In this document: positions 17,449 to 26,591 of the stretch, in pieces | Numbering within the stretch: the first letter of the stretch is position 1 | Layout of the letters: each line of letters opens with the position of its first letter | Assembly (NCBI GenBank): GCA_003224085.1 | Contig: QHYK01000079.1 | Location: 1 to 47,777, forward strand | Source of the DNA: Acidobacteriota bacterium | Lineage (GTDB): Bacteria > Acidobacteriota > Terriglobia > Acidiferrales > UBA7541 | Length of the DNA: 47,777 nt | Direction: 5' to 3' | Notes under the pieces: generated by a model | What the model was told of the DNA's origin: nothing | Databases searched by the model: none | The model's input: only the letters and a program-made list of their open reading frames with translations | Translations under genes and position numbers: made by a program

Positions 17449-18846
17449 TCATACATTAATCTGCAACCCGCGCACCGACGCAAACGCGTCCCCCAGGCCT
17501 TCCCAAACCGTAGGATGCGCGTGAATCATGTTCATCATATCGTCGATCGTGCCTTCGAGATTCAGCACCGCCGCCGCTTCCGACAGAATCTCCGTTGCCA
17601 GCGGCCCGATGATGTGAATCCCCAGCACCTCGCCGTAAGTCTCCTCGGAAACCACCTTAATGAATCCGCCGTGAGCGCCCAGGATGGTCGCCTTGCTGTT
17701 CCCCGCGAAGGGAAACTTGCCGGTCTTCACCGCGTATCCCGCCTCGCGCGCCTGTTTTTCCGTCAGCCCAATCGAACCGATCTGCGGCTCGCAGTAGGTC
17801 GCGTTGGGAATGCGCGTCTTTACAATTTGATGCGCCGGTTTGCCCGCGATGTGCGTAACCGCGACGATCCCCTCCATCATGGCCGCGTGCGCGAGCTGCG
17901 GCAACCCGGCAACAATATCGCCAATGGCGTATAGGCCCTTCTCCGCCGTTTCCATGTAATCCCCAACGTGCACGAACCCACGCTCCACCTTGGCCTTCGA
18001 TTTCTCCAAGCCGCAATTCTCGGTCATCGCTTTGCGGCCGACCGCCAGCAGCAGCTTTTCCGCCGGCAGCGTTTGCGCCTTTCCGTCGCTGTCTTTGAAC
18101 GCCACGGTGACGCCCTTCCCGTCTTTCTTTGCGGACTCGACGCTGCAGCCCGTAAAAATCTGGATGCCTTTCTTCTGGAACGCCTTCGCCAACTCCGCGG
18201 AAATCTCTTCGTCCTCGAGCGGCACAACGCGCGGCAGCGCTTCCAGAATGGTGACCTGCGTCCCAAACGAATTGTAAACCGATGCAAACTCCACGCCCAC
18301 CGCGCCCGCGCCCACCACAATCAACGATTTCGGGATTTCCGGAAGCTCCAGAATCGAGCGGTTTGTGAGGATGGTCTTGTGGTCCGGCTCAATTCCTGGC
18401 AGGGACTTCGCTTCCGAGCCGCTCACCATGAGAACGTTCGCCGCCTCCATCATCGTCTTCTTGCCGTCTTTCTCGACGCTGATTTTTCCCGGCCCTTCGT
18501 ACCGCCCCCAGCCTTGCACCCACTCCACTTTGTTCTTTTTGAAGAGAAACTCGATGCCTTTGGCGTGTTTCTTAACAATCTTGTCTTTTCGCGCCAGGAC
18601 GTTGGTCCAGTTGATTTTCACCCCGCTGATTTCAAACCCCAATTCCGCGCCATTTTTGATGTGCTCGTAAACATCGGCGTGATGCAGCAATACTTTGGTG
18701 GGAATGCAGCCAACGTGCAGGCAAGTGCCGCCCAGGTAGGGATCTTTCTCCACAACCATGGTCTTCAGGCCGAGTTCGCCGGCGCGAATCGCCGCGACGT
18801 ACCCGCCCGGACCGCTTCCGATGATCGCCACATCGTAATTAGCCAC
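17449..18846 (-). CDS. lpdA: Dihydrolipoamide dehydrogenase (E3)
   Basis: The 465-residue FAD/NAD flavoenzyme re-oxidises the lipoyl group of E2. It has an N-terminal dinucleotide fold (YDVAIIGSGPGGYVAAIRAG), the redox-active disulphide GGTCLHVGCIPTK, a second NAD-binding fold (LIVVGAGAVGVEFASVY) and the interface active-site motif MIHAHPTVWEGLGDAF. The start is set at GTG 18846 (first residues VANYDV), with GGGAGA seven bases upstream. The frame stays open for another 64 codons upstream, but those residues do not look like this family. It is the first gene of the five-gene operon; its promoter must lie in 18847-18990. Confidence 0.95.
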   Translation of the reverse strand: MANYDVAIIGSGPGGYVAAIRAGELGLKTMVVEKDPYLGGTCLHVGCIPTKVLLHHADVYEHIKNGAELGFEISGVKINWTNVLARKDKIVKKHAKGIEFLFKKNKVEWVQGWGRYEGPGKISVEKDGKKTMMEAANVLMVSGSEAKSLPGIEPDHKTILTNRSILELPEIPKSLIVVGAGAVGVEFASVYNSFGTQVTILEALPRVVPLEDEEISAELAKAFQKKGIQIFTGCSVESAKKDGKGVTVAFKDSDGKAQTLPAEKLLLAVGRKAMTENCGLEKSKAKVERGFVHVGDYMETAEKGLYAIGDIVAGLPQLAHAAMMEGIVAVTHIAGKPAHQIVKTRIPNATYCEPQIGSIGLTEKQAREAGYAVKTGKFPFAGNSKATILGAHGGFIKVVSEETYGEVLGIHIIGPLATEILSEAAAVLNLEGTIDDMMNMIHAHPTVWEGLGDAFASVRGLQINV

Positions 18847-18986
18847 TCGTAGTCTCCCTTCCGCGGGGGCCAGAACCGGTGAGGGGAGTGCACTCTCACC
18901 GCGGTCACGCTCGAAAAAACTCGAGGGAATTAGGCCGATAAGACTGGACGCCTGACCTGCACTTTGCTGGCGCCTTTTCAAGACGC

Positions 18987-19020
18987 ACAAAAAGCCGTCC
19001 GCGCGCTGGCACAGACGGCT
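18987..19020 (-). terminator. Rho-independent terminator after the DinB-like gene
   Basis: On the minus strand, AGCCGTC pairs with GACGGCT around a 14-base loop and is followed by TTTTTG. It lies about 180 bp downstream of the DinB-like gene and 140 bp before lpd. It thereby separates the two transcription units. Confidence 0.7.
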
Positions 19021-19202
19021 ACTTGCTGCGAATTGCAAAGTTTAGCAGTCACTTGCCGTCGCCGCAACCAACCGGTGCGGCTAGGAATTTCGCGTCTCGC
19101 GGGGACAAGGCTGTCCCTCTCACGGCTGCCGAACAGCAGGACGGACGGATTTGCCTTATCACCGCGCTTATGCGGATCCGCCCCTGATTGCGCCTCACTC
19201 CT

Positions 19203-19730
19203 TCAGGCGCGCGGAATCGCCGGAAAGTATTGCTCTTCGAGAATCATGCGGTGATGGATCTGGTGTCCAGCCGTGATGAAGCCCAGCGCGCGCACGGTCA
19301 CCTCTTTCTGGCTCGCCACCCCGCGCCTCGACCATGCCCCGTCGTCAAAAGAACGAAACAGCCCAATGCTGGCGCCGCGCACGGCATCAAACTCTTCCGC
19401 CAGGTCCGCCAGCGTTCTCGAGGCAAACCCTCCGTTTTTCACGAAGTCGTCCTGCTCGAAGCCCGGCAGGGGCGTCTGGTCGCCTCTTGCGATGCGCAGC
19501 GCCCGGTACGTGAAAATGCGCTCGGTGTCCGCGATGTGGCCAAGAACTTCTTTGATCGTCCACTTCCCCGGAGCGTAGCGGAAATTCCCGTCACGTTCCG
19601 AGCGCCCGGTAAATAATTTCGACATGTGCAGCCGCTCGCTTTCAAGGGTGCCCAGGACCTCTTTGCCCGGGACCTTCGCAATATACTTTCCGTAATATTC
19701 GGCATACTCTCCTGCTTCGGGCCTGTTCAT
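19203..19730 (-). CDS. DinB/YfiT-like four-helix protein
   Basis: The 175-residue cytosolic protein has the DinB metal-binding pattern. One His lies in WTIKEVLGHIADTERIF (about residue 65) and a pair at the end in GFITAGHQIHHRMILEEQY. These three histidines bind a divalent metal in the family, whose members include mycothiol/bacillithiol-type thiol transferases and many proteins of unknown role. The substrate is not deducible. The gene is divergent from pheA and ends in its own terminator, so it is probably a single-gene unit. Confidence 0.88.
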   Translation of the reverse strand: MNRPEAGEYAEYYGKYIAKVPGKEVLGTLESERLHMSKLFTGRSERDGNFRYAPGKWTIKEVLGHIADTERIFTYRALRIARGDQTPLPGFEQDDFVKNGGFASRTLADLAEEFDAVRGASIGLFRSFDDGAWSRRGVASQKEVTVRALGFITAGHQIHHRMILEEQYFPAIPRA

Positions 19731-19981
19731 GGCAACACCTCCACGAGTCGAGGAAACTTCCCCTCACCCGTCTGTCCCTTTCGAATTTAGCAATCATTGT
19801 ATAAGCGTTCGATCCGTTCCGTGGGCACGGGATTCACCATACCACCCGAAGCGCGCCTTCCAATTTGGAAGGGCATCTCGACTGGCGACGGCAGGGCCGA
19901 GGGGGAGCCGGATCCGCGCTACCGCTTCGAGCCCCTACGCCTGCAGCTTTCCGTTTTGCGCCGCTTATTGCAAGATAGCGC

Positions 19982-20839
19982 ATGACCATGACCACGGCCG
20001 ATCGCAAAACGCTGCGCGTCGCTTTCCAGGGAGAGCCCGGCGCTTTCAGCGAAGCCGCTGCGATGCAACTCCTTGGCGAATCCATCAAGACCGTGCCGCA
20101 TGCCAGCTTTGAGGCCATCTTTCGTTCCATCACTGAGGGAACGGCCGATGCGGTTCTCGCTCCGGTGGAAAATTCCCTCGCGGGTTCCGTGGTGCGCGTG
20201 TTCGATTTGCTTTTGGAAAACCCACTCGCCATGGTTGCGGAAACCATTTTGCCGATCGAAATGCAACTCATTGCGTTCCCCGGAGCTTCGCTGGACGACA
20301 TCAGCTCCGTGGCTTCGCATCCGATGGCCCTGGCGCAGTGCGAACGCTTTTTTGCCGCGCATCCGAAGTGGAAACGTGTTCCCTCGGAAGACACCGCGGG
20401 CAGCGTCCGCGAAATCATGTCCAGTCGGGACAAATCTCGCGCCGCCATTGCCGGGCGCCACGCGGCCGAGCACTATGGCGGAGCGATTCTCGCCGAACGG
20501 ATTCAGGACCATCCGGAAAATTTCACGCGCTTCGTGTTGCTGGTGCCGGAAAAGGAAGCAGCCGCTTGGCTCACAAAGGATGCCCGCAAAACTTCCCTCG
20601 CCATGCGCCTCGCGCATCGTCCTGGGTCGCTCCTCTGCGCACTCGAACCCTTCGCAAAACACGGGGTGAATTTGCTCAAGATCGAAAGCCGTCCCATTCA
20701 CGGACGCCCGTGGGAATATCAATTCTTTATCGACTTGGAAGCCGCCGATGCCGCCAATCTGGATCACGCGCTCGCCGAAGTCCGCAAAGCCACCAGCGAA
20801 CTTCGCGTCCTCGGCCGCTACGTGACGGCCTCTCGGTAA
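19982..20839 (+). CDS. pheA: Prephenate dehydratase
   Basis: The 285-residue cytosolic enzyme converts prephenate to phenylpyruvate for phenylalanine synthesis. The catalytic domain (about 10-190) begins RVAFQGEPGAFSEAAAMQLL, includes APVENSLAGSV and holds the active-site ENFTRFVLL with its Thr-Arg-Phe motif. The ACT regulatory domain (about 205-280) carries HRPGSLLCALEPFA and the phenylalanine-binding KIESRPIHGRPWEYQFFIDL. Feedback inhibition by phenylalanine is therefore expected. No chorismate mutase domain is fused. It stands alone on the plus strand and ends at a strong hairpin. Confidence 0.97.
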   Translation: MTMTTADRKTLRVAFQGEPGAFSEAAAMQLLGESIKTVPHASFEAIFRSITEGTADAVLAPVENSLAGSVVRVFDLLLENPLAMVAETILPIEMQLIAFPGASLDDISSVASHPMALAQCERFFAAHPKWKRVPSEDTAGSVREIMSSRDKSRAAIAGRHAAEHYGGAILAERIQDHPENFTRFVLLVPEKEAAAWLTKDARKTSLAMRLAHRPGSLLCALEPFAKHGVNLLKIESRPIHGRPWEYQFFIDLEAADAANLDHALAEVRKATSELRVLGRYVTASR

Positions 20840-20889
20840 GCACGTTCAATCGTTCAATCAATCGAGCGGGTCTTTCGGAAGAAACAAGA

Positions 20890-20911
20890 AGGCCGGCTCG
20901 TCGGCCGGCCT
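20890..20911. terminator. Hairpin terminator between convergent pheA and the sigma-factor gene
   Basis: A perfect 8-bp stem, AGGCCGGC/GCCGGCCT, has a TCGTCG loop. It lies 51 bp after pheA and 42 bp after the end of the convergent sigma gene. T-rich sequence follows only at a distance (CTTCCTTGTCTCGTTTT), so it may be a weak bidirectional terminator. Confidence 0.7.
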
Positions 20912-20952
20912 CCCTCGCTTCCTTGTCTCGTTTTGCGTCTTATACTTGAGCC

Positions 20953-21603
20953 TCAGCAGTAGCTGCACTCGGCATCGCCCATGCCGCCGGTGAAGTCATC
21001 GCGCATGCGACGCAGACGCCGCCCTAACTTTTCGGCGAGCTGGTGCCGCGCCCGCCACAACCGCGCTTTAAGCGTGTTTTCCGTAACGCCCAGCTTCTTG
21101 GCGGCTTCGCCCGTCGAGTAGCCCTGCACCTCGCGCAACACAAACGCGGTGCGCAGCAGCGGCGAGAGCTTATCCAGATTTTCGCTGAGCATCTCGCGGA
21201 TTTCGGTATTCTCGAACACCTGCTCCGGCGTCAGCCCGCCGTCCGCAAAGCGCTCCGTTGCCGGCAACTCGTCTTCGCGCGGCGGTTCGTCCAGAGAAAC
21301 CGCCGGACGGGCCTTGGCGCTTCGCCGCCGCATGAGGGCCGCGTTGATCACGATTCGCGTCAGCCAGGTCGAGAACTGCGAACGGCCTTCGAAGCGCTTC
21401 AGGTTGCGATACGCGGAAAGCAGACCGTCTTGCAAGGCATCTTCCGCGTCCTCGGTGTTGCCCAATACGCGCAGGGCCGTCTGGAACAGCGGCCGATGGT
21501 AGCGGCGGAAGAGCGTTTCCACCGCTTGCTGGTCGCCGCGCTGTCCCGCGCGAATCAGTTTTTCCTCACTTCCCGGTATTACCACAGCTGCTTGTGTCGC
21601 CAT
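20953..21603 (-). CDS. ECF-family RNA polymerase sigma factor
   Basis: This is a 216-residue group 4 sigma factor. Region 2 (about 25-95) has LFRRYHRPLFQTALRVLGN, EDAEDALQDGLLSAYRNL and FSTWLTRIVINAAL, for -10 recognition. Region 4 (about 140-195) has LSPLLRTAFVLREVQGYS and the HTH EAAKKLGVTENTLKARLWRA for -35 recognition. The extra C-terminus ends in CSYC, a possible metal or redox pair. No anti-sigma gene is adjacent. It starts 57 bp after the DHA2 pump gene on the same strand, with GGGGGAG as binding site, so it may be read from the efflux operon. Confidence 0.94.
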   Translation of the reverse strand: MATQAAVVIPGSEEKLIRAGQRGDQQAVETLFRRYHRPLFQTALRVLGNTEDAEDALQDGLLSAYRNLKRFEGRSQFSTWLTRIVINAALMRRRSAKARPAVSLDEPPREDELPATERFADGGLTPEQVFENTEIREMLSENLDKLSPLLRTAFVLREVQGYSTGEAAKKLGVTENTLKARLWRARHQLAEKLGRRLRRMRDDFTGGMGDAECSYC

Positions 21604-21660
21604 TGTCGTCTCCCCCAGTCCAGTGAACCTGTTTGACGTTTCCCAGCAAAAAAACTCTTT

Positions 21661-23250
21661 TTAGTGCACCGGCACGTTGCCTCCCCGCATTTTCGGCCTT
21701 CTCATCAGCAGCAAAAACGGGATCACCGCGAAGAACACAATGCCTAGCATTTTGAAATCGTCAAGAAACGCCAGCATCACGGCTTGCCGCTGGATTGTGC
21801 CGTAAACCATCGCTTGCGCCTGCGAACCGGCGTGCGCGATCGTTGAGCCCGCCGAGACCAGCTTCAACTGCATCCCGTTCAGCATGTTGTGGTACGCCGC
21901 GCTCAATTCGTTGGCGCGTTCGGTCAAACGCGTCATATGAAACTGGGCGCGCCGGTCCAGCATGGTCGTCACAAACGCGATTCCCACGCTGGCGCCAACA
22001 TTTCGAGCCAGGTTGATAATCCCCGTGCCCATGTTGGTCTTTTCCTTCGGCACGTATGCGAATGCCGCCACGTTGATGGGAATGAACAGAAACGCCAGCC
22101 CAAAGCTTTGCAGCATACGAGCCTCGACGGCGTGCCGGTAATCCAGCCCCAGGTCCCATCCGGCCATCACAAACAACGCCGATGCCGACACGATGCAGCC
22201 AAAGGTGATGAGAATCCGCGTGTCGAGCTTGGACACCAGGATTCCCACGACCGGCATCATGCACATAATCACCGCGCCGCCGGGTGACAGCGCCAGGCCC
22301 GCCAGTTGTGCGGTGTAGCCCAATAACTGCTGCAAGAGCTGGGGAATCAGCACGGTGCTGGCATACAGTACGAAGCCCAGAAAGAACATTGCGATCGTGG
22401 CGACGGCGAAGTTGCGGTCCTTCAACATCTTCAAATCAACAACCGGCTCCTTCTCGCGCCATTCCCAGATAATTCCTGCCACCAGGCCGACCAGCATCAA
22501 CACGAAAAATCCGCGAATGAAATTCGATGCAAACCAGTCCTCGCGCTGCCCTTTGTCCAGGATGACTTGCATGCTGCCCAGCCCCAGGCTGATCAATCCC
22601 ATCCCGATGTAGTCGATCCGGAATCCCGCTTTCAAATTCGCTTTCTTCATGTACGGCGGGTCGCTGACCAAAACGCTGGTCAGCAGGAGCGAAACAATTC
22701 CCACCGGCACGTTGATGTAGAAAATCCATCTCCACGAAAAGTTGTCCGTGATCCAGCCGCCCAGCCACGGCCCTATGGTCGGCGCAACAACCACGGCCAA
22801 GCCATACACGGCAAACGCCATGCCGCGCTTCTCCAGCGGAAACGTGTCGTTCAGGATGGCCTGCTCACTCGGCTGCAAGCCGCCTCCGCCGGCGCCTTGC
22901 ATAATCCGGAAAATCACGAGTACGCTCAGGCTCGGAGCCAGCCCGCACAGGAACGAACTCAGCGTGAACAGCGCCACGCACGTCATGTAGAACCGCTTCC
23001 GTCCGAGGAGCCCCGAAAACCATCCGGATAGAGGCAGGATGATGGCGTTCGAGACCAGGTAGGACGTCAGCACCCAGGTCGATTCATCTTGCCCCACGGA
23101 CAAGTTGCCGGCGATGTGCGGCAGCGCCACATTCGCGATGGAGGTGTCCAGCACTTCCATAAACGTCGCGAGGGTCACGGTCAGGGCGATGACCCACGGG
23201 TTGATCGTTCCGTCCGCGTTCCTCAGCTTGGCTAGAATTCGGTTTCTCAT
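21661..23250 (-). CDS. DHA2/EmrB-type multidrug efflux transporter
   Basis: The 529-residue inner-membrane proton antiporter of the 14-helix DHA2 branch carries the family's motifs. These are TFMEVLDTSIANVALPHI in helix 1 (motif D1), GWFSGLLGRKRFY (motif A), RIMQGAGGGGLQPS (motif B) and GPWLGGWITDNFSWRWIF (motif C region). It works with the HlyD adaptor and TolC-type channel encoded directly upstream to push hydrophobic drugs or metabolites out of the cell. The cargo is unknown. The gap to the adaptor gene is 66 bp. A TetR protein and its sites upstream give the likely control. Confidence 0.95.
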   Translation of the reverse strand: MRNRILAKLRNADGTINPWVIALTVTLATFMEVLDTSIANVALPHIAGNLSVGQDESTWVLTSYLVSNAIILPLSGWFSGLLGRKRFYMTCVALFTLSSFLCGLAPSLSVLVIFRIMQGAGGGGLQPSEQAILNDTFPLEKRGMAFAVYGLAVVVAPTIGPWLGGWITDNFSWRWIFYINVPVGIVSLLLTSVLVSDPPYMKKANLKAGFRIDYIGMGLISLGLGSMQVILDKGQREDWFASNFIRGFFVLMLVGLVAGIIWEWREKEPVVDLKMLKDRNFAVATIAMFFLGFVLYASTVLIPQLLQQLLGYTAQLAGLALSPGGAVIMCMMPVVGILVSKLDTRILITFGCIVSASALFVMAGWDLGLDYRHAVEARMLQSFGLAFLFIPINVAAFAYVPKEKTNMGTGIINLARNVGASVGIAFVTTMLDRRAQFHMTRLTERANELSAAYHNMLNGMQLKLVSAGSTIAHAGSQAQAMVYGTIQRQAVMLAFLDDFKMLGIVFFAVIPFLLLMRRPKMRGGNVPVH

Positions 23251-23316
23251 CTCGTTCCCGCCCGTGTTCCCCGTGTCCTGAACTTTCTACTTACTACTCG
23301 CTTTCTTTATTCCCGC

Positions 23317-24615
23317 TTAGTTCGTGAGCACGGTCGCGTCTACGTTCATTCCCGGCCGCAACACGGCTTTGTCCGGCGGAATCGGGTCCAGCACGATCTT
23401 CACCGGAATGCGCTGGACGACTTTAACGAAATTCCCCGTGGCATTTTCCGGCGGCAGCAGGCTCAGCACCGAACCCGTGGCCCCCGCAATCGAGTCCACG
23501 CGCCCGCTGAACGTCTTTCCGTAGGTATCCACCTTTACTTCGGCTTTTTGCCCCGGCTTCATATTTTTCAACTGCGTCTCTCTGAAATTCGCCGTCACCC
23601 AAACGTTCTGGAGTGGAACCACCACCAGCAGTCCTTGTCCCGCTTGCACAATCTGGCCAGGCTCGACCTGCTTGTGTGTCGCCACGCCGTTTACCGGCGC
23701 GGTGATTTCTGTATAGCTCAAGTTCAATTGCGCGGCGTCCAGGGCGGCGCGTGCTTGCTCCACTTTTGCGATCTTTGCCTGCGCGTCAGCTGCTCTCATG
23801 CTCACCTGCTTGACATTCGCTCGCGCCGCAGCGACCTCCGCCTTAGCCTGTTCGACGCGCGCCTTAGCCGCTTCAAGCTGGGCCATGGCAACGTCCACGC
23901 TCCGCCGGGCCTGCGCAAGCCGCTCTCGATCCGCCTCGAGCGCGCTCGCCGTCGCGTCCGCGTTGGCTTTTGCCGCGTCGTATTGCTGCTTGGAGATTTC
24001 GCCCTTTTCCACCAGGGGCAGATAGCGCGCCAGATCGGCCTTCGCCAATTCGGCATTCGCCAGGCTCTTCTCGACGTTCGCCTGGGCCCATGCCAGATCG
24101 GCGGTCTGCGCTTGCTCGTAAGTCGTCTGCGCGCCTGCCAGGTCCGCTTGTGATCCTAGAAGCTGCGCGTCCGCACTCGTCGTGCCGCTCAGCACGTTTT
24201 CCCGCGTGCGCGGCACGTCTACTCCCGCGGACCTGGCTTCGCTTTCCGCAAGCAGGAGCGCAGCCCTAGCCTGGTCCACCGCCGCTTGGTAGTCACGCGG
24301 GTCAATTTTCACCAATACTTGCCCGGCTTTCACCGGCTCGTTGTCGTCGACCAATACTTGCCCTACGCGTCCATACACTTTCGAAGCGATCGGTGTTATA
24401 TGGCCGTCTACCTGCGCGTCGTCGGTCGACTCCCGGTTGTGGTAGTAGAAAAACAAGCTCACCAGCGCTGTTAGCAAAACCGCTCCCGCCCCCAGCGCCA
24501 GCCTTTTTGTTTTCGGATTGGCCAGGCCCTTGGGGACTTCCTCCAAAGCCAGTTCTTCGGTGAACTTCGGCGCTTTTGACGCATTTTCCAGACCAACTTC
24601 TATCTCAACGCTCAT
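23317..24615 (-). CDS. HlyD/EmrA-type efflux adaptor
   Basis: The 432-residue periplasmic adaptor protein has one N-terminal membrane anchor (ALGAGAVLLTALVSLFFYYH, about 38-58). A biotinyl-lipoyl half follows (GRVGQVLVDDNEPVKAGQVL), then a very long alpha-helical hairpin (about 120-290) rich in Ala, Gln, Glu and Lys, and the second lipoyl half/beta barrel (ITAPVNGVATHKQVEPGQIV). It would bridge the DHA2 pump and the TolC-like channel. The start is ATG 24615, with GGGGAG upstream, 13 bp after the channel gene. Longer upstream reading is possible but lacks a site. Confidence 0.94.
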   Translation of the reverse strand: MSVEIEVGLENASKAPKFTEELALEEVPKGLANPKTKRLALGAGAVLLTALVSLFFYYHNRESTDDAQVDGHITPIASKVYGRVGQVLVDDNEPVKAGQVLVKIDPRDYQAAVDQARAALLLAESEARSAGVDVPRTRENVLSGTTSADAQLLGSQADLAGAQTTYEQAQTADLAWAQANVEKSLANAELAKADLARYLPLVEKGEISKQQYDAAKANADATASALEADRERLAQARRSVDVAMAQLEAAKARVEQAKAEVAAARANVKQVSMRAADAQAKIAKVEQARAALDAAQLNLSYTEITAPVNGVATHKQVEPGQIVQAGQGLLVVVPLQNVWVTANFRETQLKNMKPGQKAEVKVDTYGKTFSGRVDSIAGATGSVLSLLPPENATGNFVKVVQRIPVKIVLDPIPPDKAVLRPGMNVDATVLTN

Positions 24616-24628
24616 GGCTCCCCTGTCT

Positions 24629-26338
24629 TCACTTGGCGTAGACTTTCTCCATCTCCCCGATGGACCGTGCAAAATCCGCTCGTGCTTGATTGAACCGGTA
24701 AAGCGCCGCAATCTGGTTGTCGTTCGCACGCGACAAAGAATCCTGCGCCTGGATCACCTCGATGTTGTTGGCCACGCCAGCCTTGAAGCGGTCACGCGCC
24801 TGATCCACTTCTTCCTTCGAAAGCTGCACGCCCAGATTCGCCACTTGCACTTCGCTGCGTGCGGACTCCAGATTCAGCAGCGCCGTCTTCACGTCCAGCG
24901 CAATCTGGTTGCGCAAATCGGCGCGCTGTTCCTCGAGCTTCCGGATTTCCAGGTCCGCGCTCACAACCTGCGCGCGAATGCGTCCTCCTGTAAAAAGCGG
25001 CAGGTTCACGCTCCCCTCGTAGGTGTACGTTGGCAGTGCGGTGTTTCCCGAAGTCCCCACGTAAGAGAACTCGCCCTCAAAGCGCACCGAGGGCAGCCGC
25101 GAAGCTTGCGCCGCTTTTCTCTGGTCTTCCGCCGCTTTGATCTGCGAATTTAACGCCTTCCACTCTTGCCTGTCCGCCAGCGCCGCGTTGATACTCGCTT
25201 CCACTTCCGGCTGGGGCGTGTCAAAGAAGCCCAGCGAGTCTGCCAGCTCAATCTTCTGGCGCGGATCGAGGTTCAGCAGCCGGCTCAAGCCGTAGAGCAA
25301 GGTCTCTCGGTCGTTTTCCGCCTCCAGCAGCCGCTGCTTTTCATTTTGCAGTTCCACGTTGGCGCGCAGCGTGTCAATTCCTGTGCCAACGCCTTCTTTC
25401 TGCAAATCCGCTGCCTGGTCGTAGAGCGCTTGCGCCAGCTCCACGCGCGACTGTGACGCCTGCACATTGGCTACCGCTCGCAGCGTGCCGATGTATTGCG
25501 AGACCGTCAGCAATATAACTTGTTCCCGTGTAGAGAGGCTGTTCGCCTTGCTCGCGTTGGCCGTGTTTCGCGCCGCTCGATACCGCTGCCACAAGGTCAA
25601 ATCAAAGGCCGGCGCGCTCAGGCTCGGCCCGGCCGAAAATACCTGGTAAGGCCCAAGCGTCTTCGGAAATCCGGGGAACGGAGTTTTGCCGCCGAATTGT
25701 GCCAGCAGGTTGACCTTCTGCGCCTCGTCGAAAATCCTTGCGTTTGCCTGGGGCAACAAATCGGCTCGCGCAATGTTCTTGTCTTGCTCGCTTTCAGCGG
25801 CCGTCAGAACGGCGACTTGGGCGGTCGGATTTTGCTTCAGTGCCAACGCCACCGCCTGCCCCAGGGTCAGCCGCAGCGCTTCGGTTGGGGAACTGGCCGG
25901 CAGTGTTTGCGCCGTCTGCCTCGACTGGGCGTGCGCCGCGGCCGCGCTTGGGAGCAAGCTCAAAAGCGCAACATAGAAAACGATGTGAGATCCTTTTGAC
26001 CGCTCTTTCCGCGCGCGGCTCTTTGTTTGCTTCTCACTGTTTTCGATCTCCTTCACAATCGCCTGATTCAGGCAGCCTTCCGCGGCCAACTCCCCGCCCT
26101 GACGATAGATTTCTCTCAGCAGCACCTTCCCGGAGGCATCGATAAAGCTCACCCCGCAGAGGTTCACACTGATTTTTTCGCCCGGCGCCGCTCCATGGAC
26201 TTCGCGCCAGCACTGCTCGAGCGTGCTGACCAGCGGCCCGGCCAGGCGGCCCTCTATATTCAGCACGGTCCTGCCGCGCTTCGCTTGCGTCGTAATGCGT
26301 AACATGGATTGGTTTCCGTTCGCCGCTATGATCTGCAT
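24629..26338 (-). CDS. STAS-TolC fusion: outer-membrane efflux channel with N-terminal STAS-like domain
   Basis: The reading frame gives 569 residues. Residues 12-96 look like a STAS (anti-sigma antagonist) domain: RTVLNIEGRLAGPLVSTLEQ, then KISVNLCGVSFIDASGKVLL. In the usual DSSG motif the serine normally phosphorylated is Ala here. Residues 105-138 form a basic stretch and a hydrophobic segment (HIVFYVALLSLLPSAAAAHA) just like a signal peptide. From about 150 to the end it is a TolC-family protein: two repeats of long helices and strands, with EGSVNLPLFTGGRIRAQ and SKEEVDQARDRFKAGVANNI. The ATG at 26338 follows GGAGGG. An internal GTG at 26056 would make TolC alone but lacks a clear binding site. 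First gene of the efflux operon. Confidence 0.9.
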   Translation of the reverse strand: MQIIAANGNQSMLRITTQAKRGRTVLNIEGRLAGPLVSTLEQCWREVHGAAPGEKISVNLCGVSFIDASGKVLLREIYRQGGELAAEGCLNQAIVKEIENSEKQTKSRARKERSKGSHIVFYVALLSLLPSAAAAHAQSRQTAQTLPASSPTEALRLTLGQAVALALKQNPTAQVAVLTAAESEQDKNIARADLLPQANARIFDEAQKVNLLAQFGGKTPFPGFPKTLGPYQVFSAGPSLSAPAFDLTLWQRYRAARNTANASKANSLSTREQVILLTVSQYIGTLRAVANVQASQSRVELAQALYDQAADLQKEGVGTGIDTLRANVELQNEKQRLLEAENDRETLLYGLSRLLNLDPRQKIELADSLGFFDTPQPEVEASINAALADRQEWKALNSQIKAAEDQRKAAQASRLPSVRFEGEFSYVGTSGNTALPTYTYEGSVNLPLFTGGRIRAQVVSADLEIRKLEEQRADLRNQIALDVKTALLNLESARSEVQVANLGVQLSKEEVDQARDRFKAGVANNIEVIQAQDSLSRANDNQIAALYRFNQARADFARSIGEMEKVYAK

Positions 26339-26350
26339 GAGACCCTCCAC

Positions 26351-26591
26351 AGGCCAAAAGGTTTCGTCGTACTTGTAACTATTTGAAATTAAAATAACTT
26401 ACCAAGATATTCAAGGTATGCACAAATTCAAATAATGACTATATAACGGCAAATGCCCAAATATAGGTTAGAATGTAGTGCCTTCATATGGGCACCATTC
26501 TGCCTCTCCTGCTCTTCGATTACGTCCTAGCACGCTGGAAAGTTACAGCGATTTCTAAATGAACGGCGTTAAGATGCAGGGAAAAATTTTT
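26351..26591. other. Intergenic region upstream of the efflux genes
   Basis: This 241-bp, very AT-rich stretch lies between tetR and the STAS-TolC gene and should carry the efflux promoter. It holds the second TetR-like operator at 26556-26576. No single -35/-10 pair stands out. Confidence 0.5.
26556..26576. promoter_or_regulatory. Second, weaker TetR-type operator
   Basis: TAAATGAACGGCGTTAAGATG matches 16 of 21 positions of the perfect palindrome in front of tetR, including the core AACGGnGTTAAG. It lies 220 bp upstream of the efflux start codon and 16 bp after the end of tetR. This fits control of the pump genes by the same regulator. Confidence 0.6.

Noticed and set aside
17968-18852. 294-codon plus-strand frame
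   Set aside because: Antisense of lpdA; Arg/His/Leu-biased without motifs.
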